Assembly: GCA_034670065.1 (NCBI GenBank)
Contig: JAXMOG010000002.1
Location: 558,001-622,000 of the forward strand
Source of the DNA: Mesobacterium_A sp034670065
GTDB lineage: Bacteria > Pseudomonadota > Alphaproteobacteria > Rhodobacterales > Rhodobacteraceae
Reading direction: 5' to 3'
DNA length: 64,000 nt
Position numbers and translations under genes: made by a program. Shown here in pieces: positions 32,004 to 40,834 of the stretch (the stretch's first letter is position 1; every line of letters starts with the position of its first letter). The notes below the pieces were generated by a model that saw nothing but the letters and a program-made list of their open reading frames with translations, searched no databases and had not been told where the DNA came from.

Positions 32004-33073
32004 TAGCTCGACACCTTTCTGATCCACTGATCGACTGCAACAGCAGCGATGATGAGAAGTCCGATAAGAAGGAACGTCCACTGGGCGTCTGCCCCCAAAA
32101 GTCTCAGTCCCAATGTAAACACACCAACAATCAGCGCTCCGAAGAGGGAGCCCAGGATAGACCCGCGGCCGCCAAACAGGGAGATACCGCCAATCACAAC
32201 CGCAGTGATGCTTTCGATATTGGCCAATTGGCCGGATGTGGGCGAGATTGATCCGATGCGGCCGATCATGGCCCAGCCAGCGAAAGCACAAATCAGACCA
32301 GACAAAACGTAGACAGAAACGAGAGTGCCCTTGACGTTGACGCCGGACAGTTCGGCGGCTTCCGGATCATCACCCACGGCATAGACATGCCGTCCCCAAG
32401 CGGTGTGTTTTAGCGAGTATGAAAGCGTGAATATCAGCACCAGCATGAAGATCACACCGATGGTGATTGTCGCCCCGCCGATTTGGAACTTGGTGCCAAA
32501 AAACTGCAGAAGAGGTGCGTTCGTCTCAATGTCTTGGCTGCGAATGGTTTCATTCGCGGAATAAAGGAAGTTGGAGGCCAGAACGATCTGCCACATCCCC
32601 AGTGTAACAATGAAGGGGGGCAGTTTCATATAAGCGACGAGCCATCCGTTGATGGCACCGCAAAAAGCACCCACTGCCAAGCCACACGCGATTGCGACCT
32701 CAACAGGAAGCCCATAGCGGAATGTAAATTGTCCCATAACAACAGAAGACAAGACCATTATCGCGCCGACGCTTAGGTCGATGCCCGCGGTCAGGATAAC
32801 CAAGCTTTGCGCCGCAGCGACGATGCCAACAATCTGGACCTGCTGCAGGATAAGGGTCATCGCGAAAGGCGAAAAGAAGCGCTGACCAATCAATAATCCG
32901 AAAACCACGACGGACGCGACCAGAACGATCAGCGGTACAAGCGCCGGGTTTACGTGAAGAAGGTGTTGAATTTGGCCAACAAGCCCGCGATGCGGTTCAT
33001 CGAATTCCGCAACCGTTTCGGGACTGTTCACAGCGGCCTGTTCATAACTTTCGGTAGATGGACTTTGTGACAT
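32003..33073 (-). CDS. frcC: Sugar ABC transporter permease (FrcC-like)
   Basis: CUT2-type inner-membrane permease of 356 residues with 8-10 membrane segments after a hydrophilic N-terminal stretch of about 45 residues. Recognisable motifs are LTAGIDLSVGAIM (about residues 109-121), a family signature, and ESITAVVIGGISLFGGRGSILG near residues 285-306. It forms the channel for the FrcB-bound sugar, with two copies expected per transporter. It lies 138 bases after frcB, a gap holding a strong stem-loop. Confidence 0.93.
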   Translation of the reverse strand: MSQSPSTESYEQAAVNSPETVAEFDEPHRGLVGQIQHLLHVNPALVPLIVLVASVVVFGLLIGQRFFSPFAMTLILQQVQIVGIVAAAQSLVILTAGIDLSVGAIMVLSSVVMGQFTFRYGLPVEVAIACGLAVGAFCGAINGWLVAYMKLPPFIVTLGMWQIVLASNFLYSANETIRSQDIETNAPLLQFFGTKFQIGGATITIGVIFMLVLIFTLSYSLKHTAWGRHVYAVGDDPEAAELSGVNVKGTLVSVYVLSGLICAFAGWAMIGRIGSISPTSGQLANIESITAVVIGGISLFGGRGSILGSLFGALIVGVFTLGLRLLGADAQWTFLLIGLLIIAAVAVDQWIRKVSS

Positions 33074-33168
33074 ATCTCTCTCCCCTTCCGAACGAATATC
33101 CGCCCGAATCCGTCATTTCATCATTTGTGCCAGAAAAAGACCGAACTGTCGTGCTCGGCGGACGTTGA

Positions 33169-33195
33169 GAGAGGGCGCGCATATGGCGCCCTCTC
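33169..33195 (-). terminator. Intra-operon stem-loop between frcB and frcC
   Basis: GAGAGGGCGC / GCGCCCTCTC, a perfect 10-bp stem with a 7-base loop, lies 17 bases beyond the frcB stop. No T-run follows on the minus strand. As with the other importer at 1960, it probably raises binding-protein mRNA relative to the membrane genes. Confidence 0.7.
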
Positions 33196-33211
33196 CGTTA
33201 GACTGCTTGGA

Positions 33212-34225
33212 TCAACCCCAGCAGAGCTCAAGGCCTTCAGCAGAGGAGATCGAAGGAATGCCGTCGACAGGCTTGTCTGTAACCAGAGCAACACCGGTAT
33301 CGAAGAATTCTTTACCAGGTGTCGGAGCAGGCTTCGTGCCGTCCTTCGCCCATGCTGCAATCGCTTCGATGCCCAGAGCGGCCATCAACAGTGGGTACTG
33401 CTGCGATGTTGCGCCGATCACGCCATCCGCTACGTTCTGAACGCCCGGGCAACCGCCATCGACAGAAACAACAGAAACTGCATCGGTTTTGCCGAAGTCT
33501 TTCAGCGTTTCATATGCGCCGGCAGCTGCAGGCTCGTTGATGGTGTACAAAACGTTGACGCCATCATCCATGGTCAACAAGTTTTCCATTGCCTTACGGC
33601 CACCTTCTTCGTTGGCGTTGGTCACTTCGTTGTTGATGATGCGTGGATCAGATTCGTCGCCCCACTTGTTTGGGTCTGCCAGTTCAATACCAAAGCCCTG
33701 CAAGAAGCCTTGGTTACGCAGAACGCCAACTGTCGGCTGCGAAACGTTGATGTTCATCATGCCGATTTTGGCAGAGCTTGTATCAACTTGGGCGGCAGCC
33801 CATTTGCCGATCAGTTCGCCAGCCAGGAAGTTGTCGGTGGCAAAGGTCATGTCGGCAGCGTCAATCGGTGTCAGCGGTGTGTCGAGTGCGATAACCACGA
33901 GGCCCGCGTCACGAGCTTGCTTGACGGCTGGTACAATGGAAGACGTGTCCGAAGCGGTGATCAGAATACCGCTTGCGCCATCAAGAATGCAGGTTTCGAT
34001 CGCCTGAACCTGAGTTTCGTGGTCGCCGTCAATTTTACCAGCAAAAGTCTTAAGGGTAATACCCATCTCTTCGGCTTTGGCGGTCGCGCCTTCTTTCATC
34101 TTTACGAAGAAAGGGTTGGTGTCTGTTTTTGTGATCAGGCACGCGCTTACGCTATGGCTGCCTGCAAAGGCAGCGCCAGTCATCGTAACAAGCGCCAATG
34201 CGGATCCGGCAAGTAGTTTTTTCAT
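33212..34225 (-). CDS. frcB: Sugar ABC transporter substrate-binding protein (FrcB-like)
   Basis: Periplasmic sugar-binding protein of 337 residues with a signal peptide (MKKLLAGSALALVTMTGAAFA|GS) and a type I binding fold: KTDTNPFFVKMKEGATAKAEE, then VIALDTPLTPIDAA and ITASDTSSIVPAVKQA. The closest recalled match is FrcB of rhizobia (fructose, also mannose and ribose). GGAGG precedes the ATG at 34225. It heads frcBCA and is divergent from the ROK regulator. The exact sugar is unproven. Confidence 0.92.
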   Translation of the reverse strand: MKKLLAGSALALVTMTGAAFAGSHSVSACLITKTDTNPFFVKMKEGATAKAEEMGITLKTFAGKIDGDHETQVQAIETCILDGASGILITASDTSSIVPAVKQARDAGLVVIALDTPLTPIDAADMTFATDNFLAGELIGKWAAAQVDTSSAKIGMMNINVSQPTVGVLRNQGFLQGFGIELADPNKWGDESDPRIINNEVTNANEEGGRKAMENLLTMDDGVNVLYTINEPAAAGAYETLKDFGKTDAVSVVSVDGGCPGVQNVADGVIGATSQQYPLLMAALGIEAIAAWAKDGTKPAPTPGKEFFDTGVALVTDKPVDGIPSISSAEGLELCWG

Positions 34226-34305
34226 GGTTTCCTCCCAAAGGATGCAGCGCCGTCGTTGGGCTGCGAGTGGGTACAATGAAGCGTACTTTCAACGCCACGT
34301 CAATA

Positions 34306-34326
34306 AATAAATCTACTTGATTTATT
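34306..34326. promoter_or_regulatory. Candidate ROK-regulator operator in the frcB promoter
   Basis: AATAAATC-TACTT-GATTTATT is a perfect 8-bp inverted repeat with a 5-base spacer, in the 141-bp divergent region between frcB and the ROK regulator. Size and AT-rich arms resemble NagC/Mlc-type ROK sites. It is probably the site where the divergent regulator represses frcBCA and itself. Confidence 0.55.
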
Positions 34327-34366
34327 AATTAGATTGGTCCCTACTTGCTAAAGGGAGGACTTGCAT

Positions 34367-35566
34367 ATGGCGCAGGTGGAAGCGGCTCAACTATCCGTGG
34401 GGGTAAACCAGCACGGTGTGCGAAATCACAACGAACGTCTGATTTTGTCGATGATTCAGCGCCATGGCCCTATGCCCGGCTCAGACATCGCAAAGCGTGC
34501 AGGATTGTCGCCTCAGACAGTGTCGGTGATTCTACGCGGTCTTGAACGCGAAGGCTTTCTTGAGCGAGGTGATCCGCAGCGTGGTCGCGTGGGCAAGCCC
34601 TCTATACCTATGGGCATCGCTGCAAATGGCAGTTTTGCGGTTGGTTTGAAGGTTGGACGCCGAAGTGCGGATTTGGTTCTGACAAATTTGTCAGGGCAGG
34701 TCTGTGCCGAGAAACAGAAAACCTACAAGTATCCGGCACCAGACACGATCATGGAATTTTTGAAAGATGGGCTGGCGGAGTTCTACACTCAGTTAGGGAA
34801 ATCAAGTGCTGAACGTATTAGCGGCATCGGTATCGCTATTCCGTTTGAGGTTTGGAACTGGCACGAGACGATCGGCGCTCCGCCCGAAGAAATGGCGCGC
34901 TGGAAAGACTTTGACATCGCTGAAGCGGTTCGTGATTTCACAAACTTGGATGTGTTTATCGAGAATGATGCAACGGCGGCCTGTCGCGCCGAACATGTTT
35001 ATGGGCGCGGGCGGGAATTTAGCGATTTTGCCTATTTCTTTATCGGCTCATTCGTTGGCGGCGGGATCGTTCTGAACAACTCTGTCTTTGATGGCGCACA
35101 AGGAAACGCCGGGGCTTTGGGGTCGCTGCCTGTGTCCGGCCCAGAGAAAAAGCCCAAACAACTGATCGACGTCGCGTCGCTATATCTGTTGGAAGATAAG
35201 CTGGCTCAGGAAGGAATTGATCACACCCGCCTGTGGTCACAGCCTTTGCGGTGGGGGGATTTTTCAGACTCCGTCGCGGAATGGGTTGAAAGCACAGGCC
35301 ACTATTTGGCGCGTGCGGCGCTTACGGCATGTGCCGTTGTTGATTTTGAAGCTGTTTTGATTGACGGCGCCTTCCCAGCAGAGGTGGGCGACCGCCTGGT
35401 TGAAAGAGTGCGCGCCGAAATTGGAGATATGGACAGCCGCGGGCTGCTTGTCCCGCGAATCGAACGCGGAAGAGTTGGCCCGAACGCTCGGGCGATGGGC
35501 GCATCTTCAGCACCGATTTTTGCCAAATACTTGCTGAACACAAACAGCGGTCACTCGTTTGGTTGA
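34367..35566 (+). CDS. ROK-family transcriptional regulator (FrcR-like)
   Basis: Regulator of 399 residues. A winged helix (PGSDIAKRAGLSPQTVSVILRGLEREGFL) precedes a ROK sugar-kinase-like domain with the acidic FIENDATAACRAEHVYG and GSFVGGGIVLNN. The C-x-C-G-x2-G-C zinc motif of true ROK kinases and NagC is missing, so it probably senses ligand without a zinc site. The ATG at 34367 follows AAGGGAGG. It is divergent from frcBCA, as FrcR is in Sinorhizobium. No frcK sugar kinase follows. Confidence 0.9.
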   Translation: MAQVEAAQLSVGVNQHGVRNHNERLILSMIQRHGPMPGSDIAKRAGLSPQTVSVILRGLEREGFLERGDPQRGRVGKPSIPMGIAANGSFAVGLKVGRRSADLVLTNLSGQVCAEKQKTYKYPAPDTIMEFLKDGLAEFYTQLGKSSAERISGIGIAIPFEVWNWHETIGAPPEEMARWKDFDIAEAVRDFTNLDVFIENDATAACRAEHVYGRGREFSDFAYFFIGSFVGGGIVLNNSVFDGAQGNAGALGSLPVSGPEKKPKQLIDVASLYLLEDKLAQEGIDHTRLWSQPLRWGDFSDSVAEWVESTGHYLARAALTACAVVDFEAVLIDGAFPAEVGDRLVERVRAEIGDMDSRGLLVPRIERGRVGPNARAMGASSAPIFAKYLLNTNSGHSFG

Positions 35567-35568
35567 TT

Positions 35569-36429
35569 TCATCTGTCTGAAGTCAAAAACGACTCGCGGT
35601 AGGCTGTGGGCGTCTCGCCTCGAACTGCGCGAAACCGACGCGCAAAGTAAGCCGGATCTACAATTCCAAGGCGATAAGCCACTTCGGCAACAGGCAATTG
35701 CGTAAAGGCCAGAAGGCGACAGGCCTCGGTCATCTCAGCTTGTTCAATATATCGCGCGGTGCTTTGACCCGTCGCTTGTTTACATAGGCGGTTGAGGTGC
35801 CCAGTCGTGATCGACAATGCGCTGGCATAGTCTCGCGGCATCCAACCACGCCCCATGTTTTCCGAAATCATCGCGTCCAGTTTCGGCATGTGACGGTTGG
35901 CTGTTGGGTCTGCCGTGCGCGTGGCGCGCAATCGGGTGTCACAAACACTGACCAACACAGCATGGGCCAACGCGACCAGTAGAGCTGCGCGAAACTGCCC
36001 AGGGCGTGAAAACCCCTGCGAAAGTTGGTCAAAAAGCGCCTGCAATTCCGGCGATGTGACGCCGGAGAATGGATGCGACAACGCAGCCGTCAAGGCTGGT
36101 GATTTCGGCTCCAAGCTATGAACTACAGGAAGCGGCAGCGAGATAACGCCACCCTCAGTGCCTTTGTCAAAGGTGAATCCGTGCACGATTTGTGCAGGCA
36201 CATATAGACAGGACTGATTGCCCAGAATAGATGCGCGACCGTCCACAGTAACCTGGGCTCGCCCCGTTTCCAGATAGAAAACTTGGGCCATCTCAGCGTG
36301 CCTGTGTGGGGAAATGACCCAATTATGCTGGCCTGCCCGGTCTGTTATCCGCTCATGGTGGACAACGTCAGGGAACCGGCTGGTTTCGCCGAACAGGGTG
36401 AAGATTGGAATGTCATTTGCGGGTGCCAT
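35569..36429 (-). CDS. pobR: AraC-family regulator, probable PobR
   Basis: AraC/XylS-type activator of 286 residues: an N-terminal cupin-like sensor (VVHHERITDRAGQHNWVISPHRHAEMAQVFYLE) and two C-terminal helix-turn-helix motifs (ASALSITTGHLNRLCKQATG and VAEVAYRLGIVDPAYFARRF). It is divergent from pobA by 100 bases, the arrangement of AraC-type PobR, which activates pobA with 4-hydroxybenzoate. The start at 36429 is chosen because longer frames enter pobA antisense. The inverted repeat at 36442-36458 may be its site. Confidence 0.9.
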   Translation of the reverse strand: MAPANDIPIFTLFGETSRFPDVVHHERITDRAGQHNWVISPHRHAEMAQVFYLETGRAQVTVDGRASILGNQSCLYVPAQIVHGFTFDKGTEGGVISLPLPVVHSLEPKSPALTAALSHPFSGVTSPELQALFDQLSQGFSRPGQFRAALLVALAHAVLVSVCDTRLRATRTADPTANRHMPKLDAMISENMGRGWMPRDYASALSITTGHLNRLCKQATGQSTARYIEQAEMTEACRLLAFTQLPVAEVAYRLGIVDPAYFARRFRAVRGETPTAYRESFLTSDR

Positions 36430-36441
36430 GCATGAAAAGTA

Positions 36442-36458
36442 CCAGCGATTGCCGCTGG
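36442..36458. promoter_or_regulatory. Inverted repeat in the pobR-pobA intergenic region
   Basis: CCAGCG-ATTGC-CGCTGG is a perfect 6-bp inverted repeat with a 5-base spacer, 13 bases upstream of the pobR start. AraC activators more often bind direct repeats, so it may be autoregulatory or incidental. Confidence 0.3.
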
Positions 36459-36529
36459 CGTCCATTCTCGGACAGGCCGCGAAATAGTAAGGGTGGCGTT
36501 CGAAACGAAACGCGGAAAGAACAAACAGC

Positions 36530-37699
36530 ATGAAAACCCAAGTTGCAATCATCGGAGGCGGGCCATCGGGCCTGATGTTGTCACAGCTGCTGAACAAGGC
36601 TGGTCTGGACACCATCGTTATCGAACGACAGACACGCGAACATGTTCTGTCGCGTATTCGTGCAGGTATCTTGGAATGGGGTACGGTTGAACTGTTGCGC
36701 GAAGCTGGTGTTGCGGCGCGGATGGACAAGGAAGGCTTTCCACATGATGGATGCTTCTTGACCGACGATGACATGATGGTGCGCATCGACTTCAAAAAAC
36801 TGACAGGCAAGCAGGTTATGGTTTATGGCCAGACCGAAGTGACCGCTGACCTCTACGACGCCCAAGATCAACTGGGCACGCAGATCATCCACAGTGTGTC
36901 CGATGTTGAAATCGGCGATCTGGATCAGAGCAAGAGCACTGTCAGCTTCACCAAAGACGGTGTTCGTCAAACGATCACATGTGACTATGTTGCCGGATGC
37001 GACGGGTTTCACGGGGTGAGCCGCAAGACGATCCCAGCCGAAAAGCGACGTGAATTTGAACGGGTATATCCGTTTGGTTGGCTTGGTATCCTGTCTGAAA
37101 CACCGCCGGTAAATCATGAACTGATTTATGCCAATTCCAGCCGAGGTTTTGCCCTGGCCTCCATGCGTCACGCGACCCTTTCGCGCTACTACATTCAGGT
37201 TCCGCTGACCGACAAGGTAGAAGACTGGAGCGACGAAGCGTTTTGGGATGAATTCAAAAGCCGCCTCCCTTCGGACACTGCGGCCAAACTGATAACCGGT
37301 CCCTCGATCGAAAAATCCATTGCACCACTACGCAGTTTCGTCTCAGAGCCGTTGCGCTGGGGCAACCTGTTCCTGGTTGGGGATGCTGCACACATCGTGC
37401 CGCCAACCGGCGCCAAGGGGCTGAACTTGGCCATGTCTGATGTCTTTTACCTGTACCAAGCGTTGGTAGATGCCGTGACAAAGGCTGACACAAGTGGGAT
37501 CGACGCATATTCCGAAAAAGCACTGGCGCGGATTTGGAAGGCAATGCGCTTCTCTTGGCAGATGACAACGATGATGCACCAGTTTGAAGGTGAAGATAAT
37601 TTCGCTCAACAAATGCGGCGCGCGAATCTTAGCCACCTGGCCAATTCCGAAACTGCGCGGCGGGATCTTGCTGAAAACTACATCGGTCTGCCGCTCTGA
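36530..37699 (+). CDS. pobA: 4-Hydroxybenzoate 3-monooxygenase
   Basis: FAD-dependent aromatic hydroxylase of 389 residues that makes protocatechuate from 4-hydroxybenzoate with NADPH and oxygen. The FAD-binding GGGPSGLML is at about residues 8-16, the second FAD motif is CDGFHGVSR, and the GDAAHIVPPTGAKGLNLAMSD stretch lies near residue 285. Its length matches PobA. Its product is the substrate of PcaGH encoded 1.4 kb downstream. It converges on pcaQ with only 3 bases between the genes. Confidence 0.96.
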   Translation: MKTQVAIIGGGPSGLMLSQLLNKAGLDTIVIERQTREHVLSRIRAGILEWGTVELLREAGVAARMDKEGFPHDGCFLTDDDMMVRIDFKKLTGKQVMVYGQTEVTADLYDAQDQLGTQIIHSVSDVEIGDLDQSKSTVSFTKDGVRQTITCDYVAGCDGFHGVSRKTIPAEKRREFERVYPFGWLGILSETPPVNHELIYANSSRGFALASMRHATLSRYYIQVPLTDKVEDWSDEAFWDEFKSRLPSDTAAKLITGPSIEKSIAPLRSFVSEPLRWGNLFLVGDAAHIVPPTGAKGLNLAMSDVFYLYQALVDAVTKADTSGIDAYSEKALARIWKAMRFSWQMTTMMHQFEGEDNFAQQMRRANLSHLANSETARRDLAENYIGLPL

Positions 37700-37702
37700 G
37701 TA

Positions 37703-38629
37703 TCAGACGCGGGCGTGATCAAACTCGGCGCTGTTGGCCACATCTTTCATCGTGGTCAACAGCCCCTTTAGCGCATCGGTCATTTCAGTTTGGTTGCGCA
37801 TCGAAACGCCCACAGGGCCCCCTAAAAGATCATCTTGCAAGGGCAGGGCTACCAATGATCCGTCGTTCAATTCTGATTGCACCACACCTTGAGAGATGAA
37901 CCAAACAAGGTCCGATTCCTGAACCGCCCGGCGACCAAAGGCGAGCGATACGTTTTCAAACGCTGGCTCGATGTGTGACAGCCCCACGCTATGCAAATAG
38001 GTACGAACCAATGGGGCAATAACCGCTCCGCGCGGGGGCAGCATCAAGGGCATTCGGGCCAGATCATCTGGCTGCCATTCGATTTTCAACAACGGATGAT
38101 CGGGGCGGACAACCGGTAAAACCCGATCAGAAAAAAGATGGCGGAAAGACAGCCCTTCCATCGCGTCCGCTGGCCCCATGCGGCCGACAACGACATCCAA
38201 CGACCCTTCCCGCAATTGTGAGATCAGCATCCAGTTGGGGCCGGTTGCCACACGCAGCATGTATTCGGGGAAGGCGGCCTGAAATTTCAAAGCGGCCAGC
38301 GGAATCAGTTCTGTCGCGGCGGTGGGCAATACGCCGATCGACAGGCTTTGACGGGCGCGGGGGGCAACACGAACCAGATCTTCGGCCCGCTGCAGGGTCT
38401 GCATTGCCGTGCCGCAGTGTTCCTGAAAGACTTTGCCAGCCGCTGTAAGCTGCAATCTGCGGCGGGAACGGTCAAACAAGCTTGTCTGCAGGATGGTTTC
38501 CAATTCCCTGATGGTCTTGGACGCCGCAGGTTGACTAACACGCATGGCATCGGCCGCAGCGCTCAGACTTCCCAGCCGAGCGGTTTCCAGAAAACAGCGC
38601 AAGTGCCGCATGCGAAGACGAGAATCCAT
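37703..38629 (-). CDS. pcaQ: LysR-family regulator of protocatechuate degradation
   Basis: LysR activator of 308 residues: an N-terminal winged helix (GSLSAAADAMRVSQPAASKTIRELETIL) and a substrate-binding-like effector domain. It is divergent from pcaCHG, and the exact ATAACC-N4-GGTTAT palindrome known for PcaQ sits in between. In rhizobia PcaQ responds to beta-carboxy-cis,cis-muconate-type intermediates. Family, position and site all agree. Confidence 0.94.
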   Translation of the reverse strand: MDSRLRMRHLRCFLETARLGSLSAAADAMRVSQPAASKTIRELETILQTSLFDRSRRRLQLTAAGKVFQEHCGTAMQTLQRAEDLVRVAPRARQSLSIGVLPTAATELIPLAALKFQAAFPEYMLRVATGPNWMLISQLREGSLDVVVGRMGPADAMEGLSFRHLFSDRVLPVVRPDHPLLKIEWQPDDLARMPLMLPPRGAVIAPLVRTYLHSVGLSHIEPAFENVSLAFGRRAVQESDLVWFISQGVVQSELNDGSLVALPLQDDLLGGPVGVSMRNQTEMTDALKGLLTTMKDVANSAEFDHARV

Positions 38630-38634
38630 ATTAT

Positions 38635-38650
38635 ATAACCTATAGGTTAT
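38635..38650. promoter_or_regulatory. PcaQ binding site
   Basis: ATAACC-TATA-GGTTAT is a perfect 16-bp palindrome upstream of pcaC. It matches the ATAACC-N4-GGTTAA site described for PcaQ in Agrobacterium and Sinorhizobium (from memory). It overlaps the region just upstream of the pcaQ start codon, consistent with autoregulation and activation of pcaCHG. Confidence 0.8.
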
Positions 38651-38734
38651 GATTATTTCCGATAATTATATTTTTTTGTTTATGCGTCGCGTGTCAATGA
38701 GGGGATTGAAACGCGGAACGCTTCGAAAGGACAA

Positions 38735-39124
38735 ATGATGCCCGACCGACACGAAACAGGCATGAAAGTGCGCCGGCAGGTCTTGGGCGATGCCCATGTG
38801 AACCGTGCCGAAGCCAATAAAACTGACCTAGACCTTCCATTTCAGGATCTGATCACTGTTAGTGCTTGGGGAACGGTTTGGGCGTCTGACGCCATCAGCC
38901 ACCGGGAACGGTCTATGCTGACACTGGCGTTGCTGGCAGCAACCGGCAACTTCGAAGAGATTCCGATGCATATTCGTGCCACAGCAAACACAGGCGCCAG
39001 CAAGCGCGATGTCATGGAGGCCTTTCAACACGTGGCGATTTACGCTGGCGTGCCCAAGGCGAACCACGCCATCAAACTGGCCAAACAGACATATACCGAA
39101 ATGGAGGCGGCAACCGATGACTGA
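38735..39124 (+). CDS. pcaC: 4-Carboxymuconolactone decarboxylase
   Basis: Small enzyme of 129 residues of the CMD/AhpD fold that decarboxylates gamma-carboxymuconolactone to beta-ketoadipate enol-lactone. SHRERSMLTLALLAATGNFEE and the HVAIYAGVPKANHAI stretch, with its catalytic-region histidine, are visible. It is the first gene of pcaCHG and overlaps pcaH by 8 bases. A second ATG one codon in is an equally good start. Confidence 0.94.
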   Translation: MMPDRHETGMKVRRQVLGDAHVNRAEANKTDLDLPFQDLITVSAWGTVWASDAISHRERSMLTLALLAATGNFEEIPMHIRATANTGASKRDVMEAFQHVAIYAGVPKANHAIKLAKQTYTEMEAATDD

Positions 39125-39845
39125 TCTAGGACCTTTGATACCGCGCAATCGCGAATTGCACCCACCAGCCTATGACACTGAATACAAGACAAGCGTGCCG
39201 CGGTCGCCGAACCTGCCATTGTTGTCGATGGAGTCAGGCCTTAGCGAAGAAACCGGCCCAACCTTCGGGCACAGCCAGATGGGCGCGCTGGACAACAACC
39301 TGATCCTGAACTGGTCCAAGGGCGCGGCCCCGGCCATTGGTGAACGTATCCTGATGCACGGTCGTGTTCTGGATGAAACCAACCGCCCTGTATCCAATAC
39401 GCTGGTCGAAATCTGGCAGGCCAACGCCGGTGGCCGGTATCGTCACAAGAAAGATGATTACCTTGCGCCTTTGGACCCCAACTTTGGCGGATGCGGACGG
39501 ACGTTGACGGATGAAAACGGGTATTACCAGTTTCTGACCATTCGCCCCGGTGCGTATCCTTGGCCGAACCGGGCCAATGATTGGCGCCCTATGCACATTC
39601 ACGTCTCTGTTTTTGGTCATTGCTATGGGCAGCGTCTGATCACGCAGATGTATTTTGAAGGCGATCCGTTGATCGACCAGTGCCCGATTGCAGCGACAAT
39701 CAAGAAGCGGTCTCAGCTGGATCGTCTGGTTGCGGCCTTGGACCTGAGCGCGTCGCGTCCGCTGGATTTCCTAGCGTACAAGTTCGACATCGTGCTGCGT
39801 GGCCGTCGTCAAACCATGTTCGAAAACAAAATTGAGGGTATGTAA
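39117..39845 (+). CDS. pcaH: Protocatechuate 3,4-dioxygenase beta subunit
   Basis: Iron-bearing subunit of 242 residues of the intradiol ring-cleaving enzyme that converts protocatechuate to 3-carboxy-cis,cis-muconate. The four Fe(III) ligands can be placed: Tyr108 (GGRYRHK), Tyr147 (GAYPWP), His160 and His162 (MHIHVSVFG). The start is set at the ATG at 39117 inside pcaC; a longer frame inside pcaC is antisense-free but not family-like. The alpha-subunit gene follows by one base. Confidence 0.96.
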   Translation: MTDLGPLIPRNRELHPPAYDTEYKTSVPRSPNLPLLSMESGLSEETGPTFGHSQMGALDNNLILNWSKGAAPAIGERILMHGRVLDETNRPVSNTLVEIWQANAGGRYRHKKDDYLAPLDPNFGGCGRTLTDENGYYQFLTIRPGAYPWPNRANDWRPMHIHVSVFGHCYGQRLITQMYFEGDPLIDQCPIAATIKKRSQLDRLVAALDLSASRPLDFLAYKFDIVLRGRRQTMFENKIEGM

Positions 39846-39846
39846 G

Positions 39847-40446
39847 ATGGTTCAGAAACTCGACTACACCCCAGAAACGGCGTCGCAAACGGCGGGGCCT
39901 TATGTGCATATCGGTTTGATGCCGACACACGCTGGCAACAGCGGTGCGTTTGAGCAGGAAATCGGAACCAGCCCCATTGGCGAAGGCGTCAAAGGCGAGG
40001 TGATTGAGATTGTCGGTGCTGTGATCGATGGAACCGGCTGGGCCTTGCGCGATGCTATGGTCGAAAGCTGGCAGCCCGATGCAGCAGGCCGTTTCCCCGG
40101 ACAAGAGGGCGCAGACCCGGCGGTATCAGGGCTGTGCCGTTTTGCGGCTGATGCAGAAACCGGTGAATTTACCTTGCGTACCGTAAAGCCAGGGCCCGTA
40201 GCGGGCCGGGGTGGGCGCCCGCATGCGCCTCATATTTCGCTTTGGGTTGTGGCGCGCGGCATCAATATCGGCCTGCAGACCCGTATCTACTTTGAAGATG
40301 AAGACAACAGTGCCGACCCTCTGTTGGCCCGGATCGAGCAGCGCCCACGCGTTGATACTTTGATCGCCAAGAAAATCGGTGAGGGCAAATATCGGTTCGA
40401 TATTCGTCTGCAAGGCGAAGGCGAGACTGTCTTTCTGGACATCTGA
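39847..40446 (+). CDS. pcaG: Protocatechuate 3,4-dioxygenase alpha subunit
   Basis: Non-catalytic partner of 199 residues of the dioxygenase. It shares the intradiol fold (TASQTAGPYVHIGLMP, RDAMVESWQPDAAGRFPGQ, RPHAPHISLWVVARGINIGLQTRIYF) but lacks the full set of iron ligands. It is the last gene of the pca operon here and is followed by a strong terminator, so pcaB and pcaD, which complete the branch in related bacteria, are not cotranscribed. Confidence 0.96.
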   Translation: MVQKLDYTPETASQTAGPYVHIGLMPTHAGNSGAFEQEIGTSPIGEGVKGEVIEIVGAVIDGTGWALRDAMVESWQPDAAGRFPGQEGADPAVSGLCRFAADAETGEFTLRTVKPGPVAGRGGRPHAPHISLWVVARGINIGLQTRIYFEDEDNSADPLLARIEQRPRVDTLIAKKIGEGKYRFDIRLQGEGETVFLDI

Positions 40447-40464
40447 TCACAGTGCAAAAGAAAA

Positions 40465-40488
40465 GCGGCGGCCGGATTGGGCCGCCGC
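40465..40488. terminator. Terminator between pcaG and the carbamoyltransferase operon
   Basis: GCGGCGGCC / GGCCGCCGC, a perfect 9-bp stem with a 6-base loop, lies between convergent operons. On the minus strand it is followed by TTTTCTTTTGC, a good T-run. On the plus strand the tail is poor. Confidence 0.8.
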
Positions 40489-40516
40489 ATTGCGTTTGAC
40501 AGGCGCTCACGCTCTC

Positions 40517-40834
40517 TCAGAACATTTCGTAAACCAAGTCCGAGACTTCGCCAGTATCCTCAGATGTTTCAATCTGATTGGATAGATGGGCAAGCTTTTG
40601 ACCCATGCCGGCAAGCGCTGTCCCTGACCATATCGCATCAAGCTGTGCGCCAATTGCTTCTGGTGTCACCAAGTTTTCGGCGAAATCCATCTGAACATTC
40701 GTCGCCGAGTCACGGTCGATATAATAACTGTCCGGTGTCCGGGTTTGTCCGGCCATGGTCAGTTCGACTTTGCCCTGAAGCGGAGCGATTTCGGCCAGAT
40801 AGAATGCGCGAAGGCTATCCTCAGTCGAGCTCAA
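40517..40834 (-). CDS. Small protein of unknown function coupled to the carbamoyltransferase
   Basis: Acidic protein of 105 residues (SSTEDSLRAFYLAEIAPLQG ... SEDTGEVSDLVYEMF) with no signal peptide or membrane segment. I place the start at a TTG at 40834, because GGAGGGAAG lies just before it and the only ATG further upstream is deep in the carbamoyltransferase gene. The gene overlaps the end of that gene by 14 bases. No family is recognised. The overlap suggests it works with the carbamoyltransferase and SGNH protein. Confidence 0.65.
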   Translation of the reverse strand: MSSTEDSLRAFYLAEIAPLQGKVELTMAGQTRTPDSYYIDRDSATNVQMDFAENLVTPEAIGAQLDAIWSGTALAGMGQKLAHLSNQIETSEDTGEVSDLVYEMF

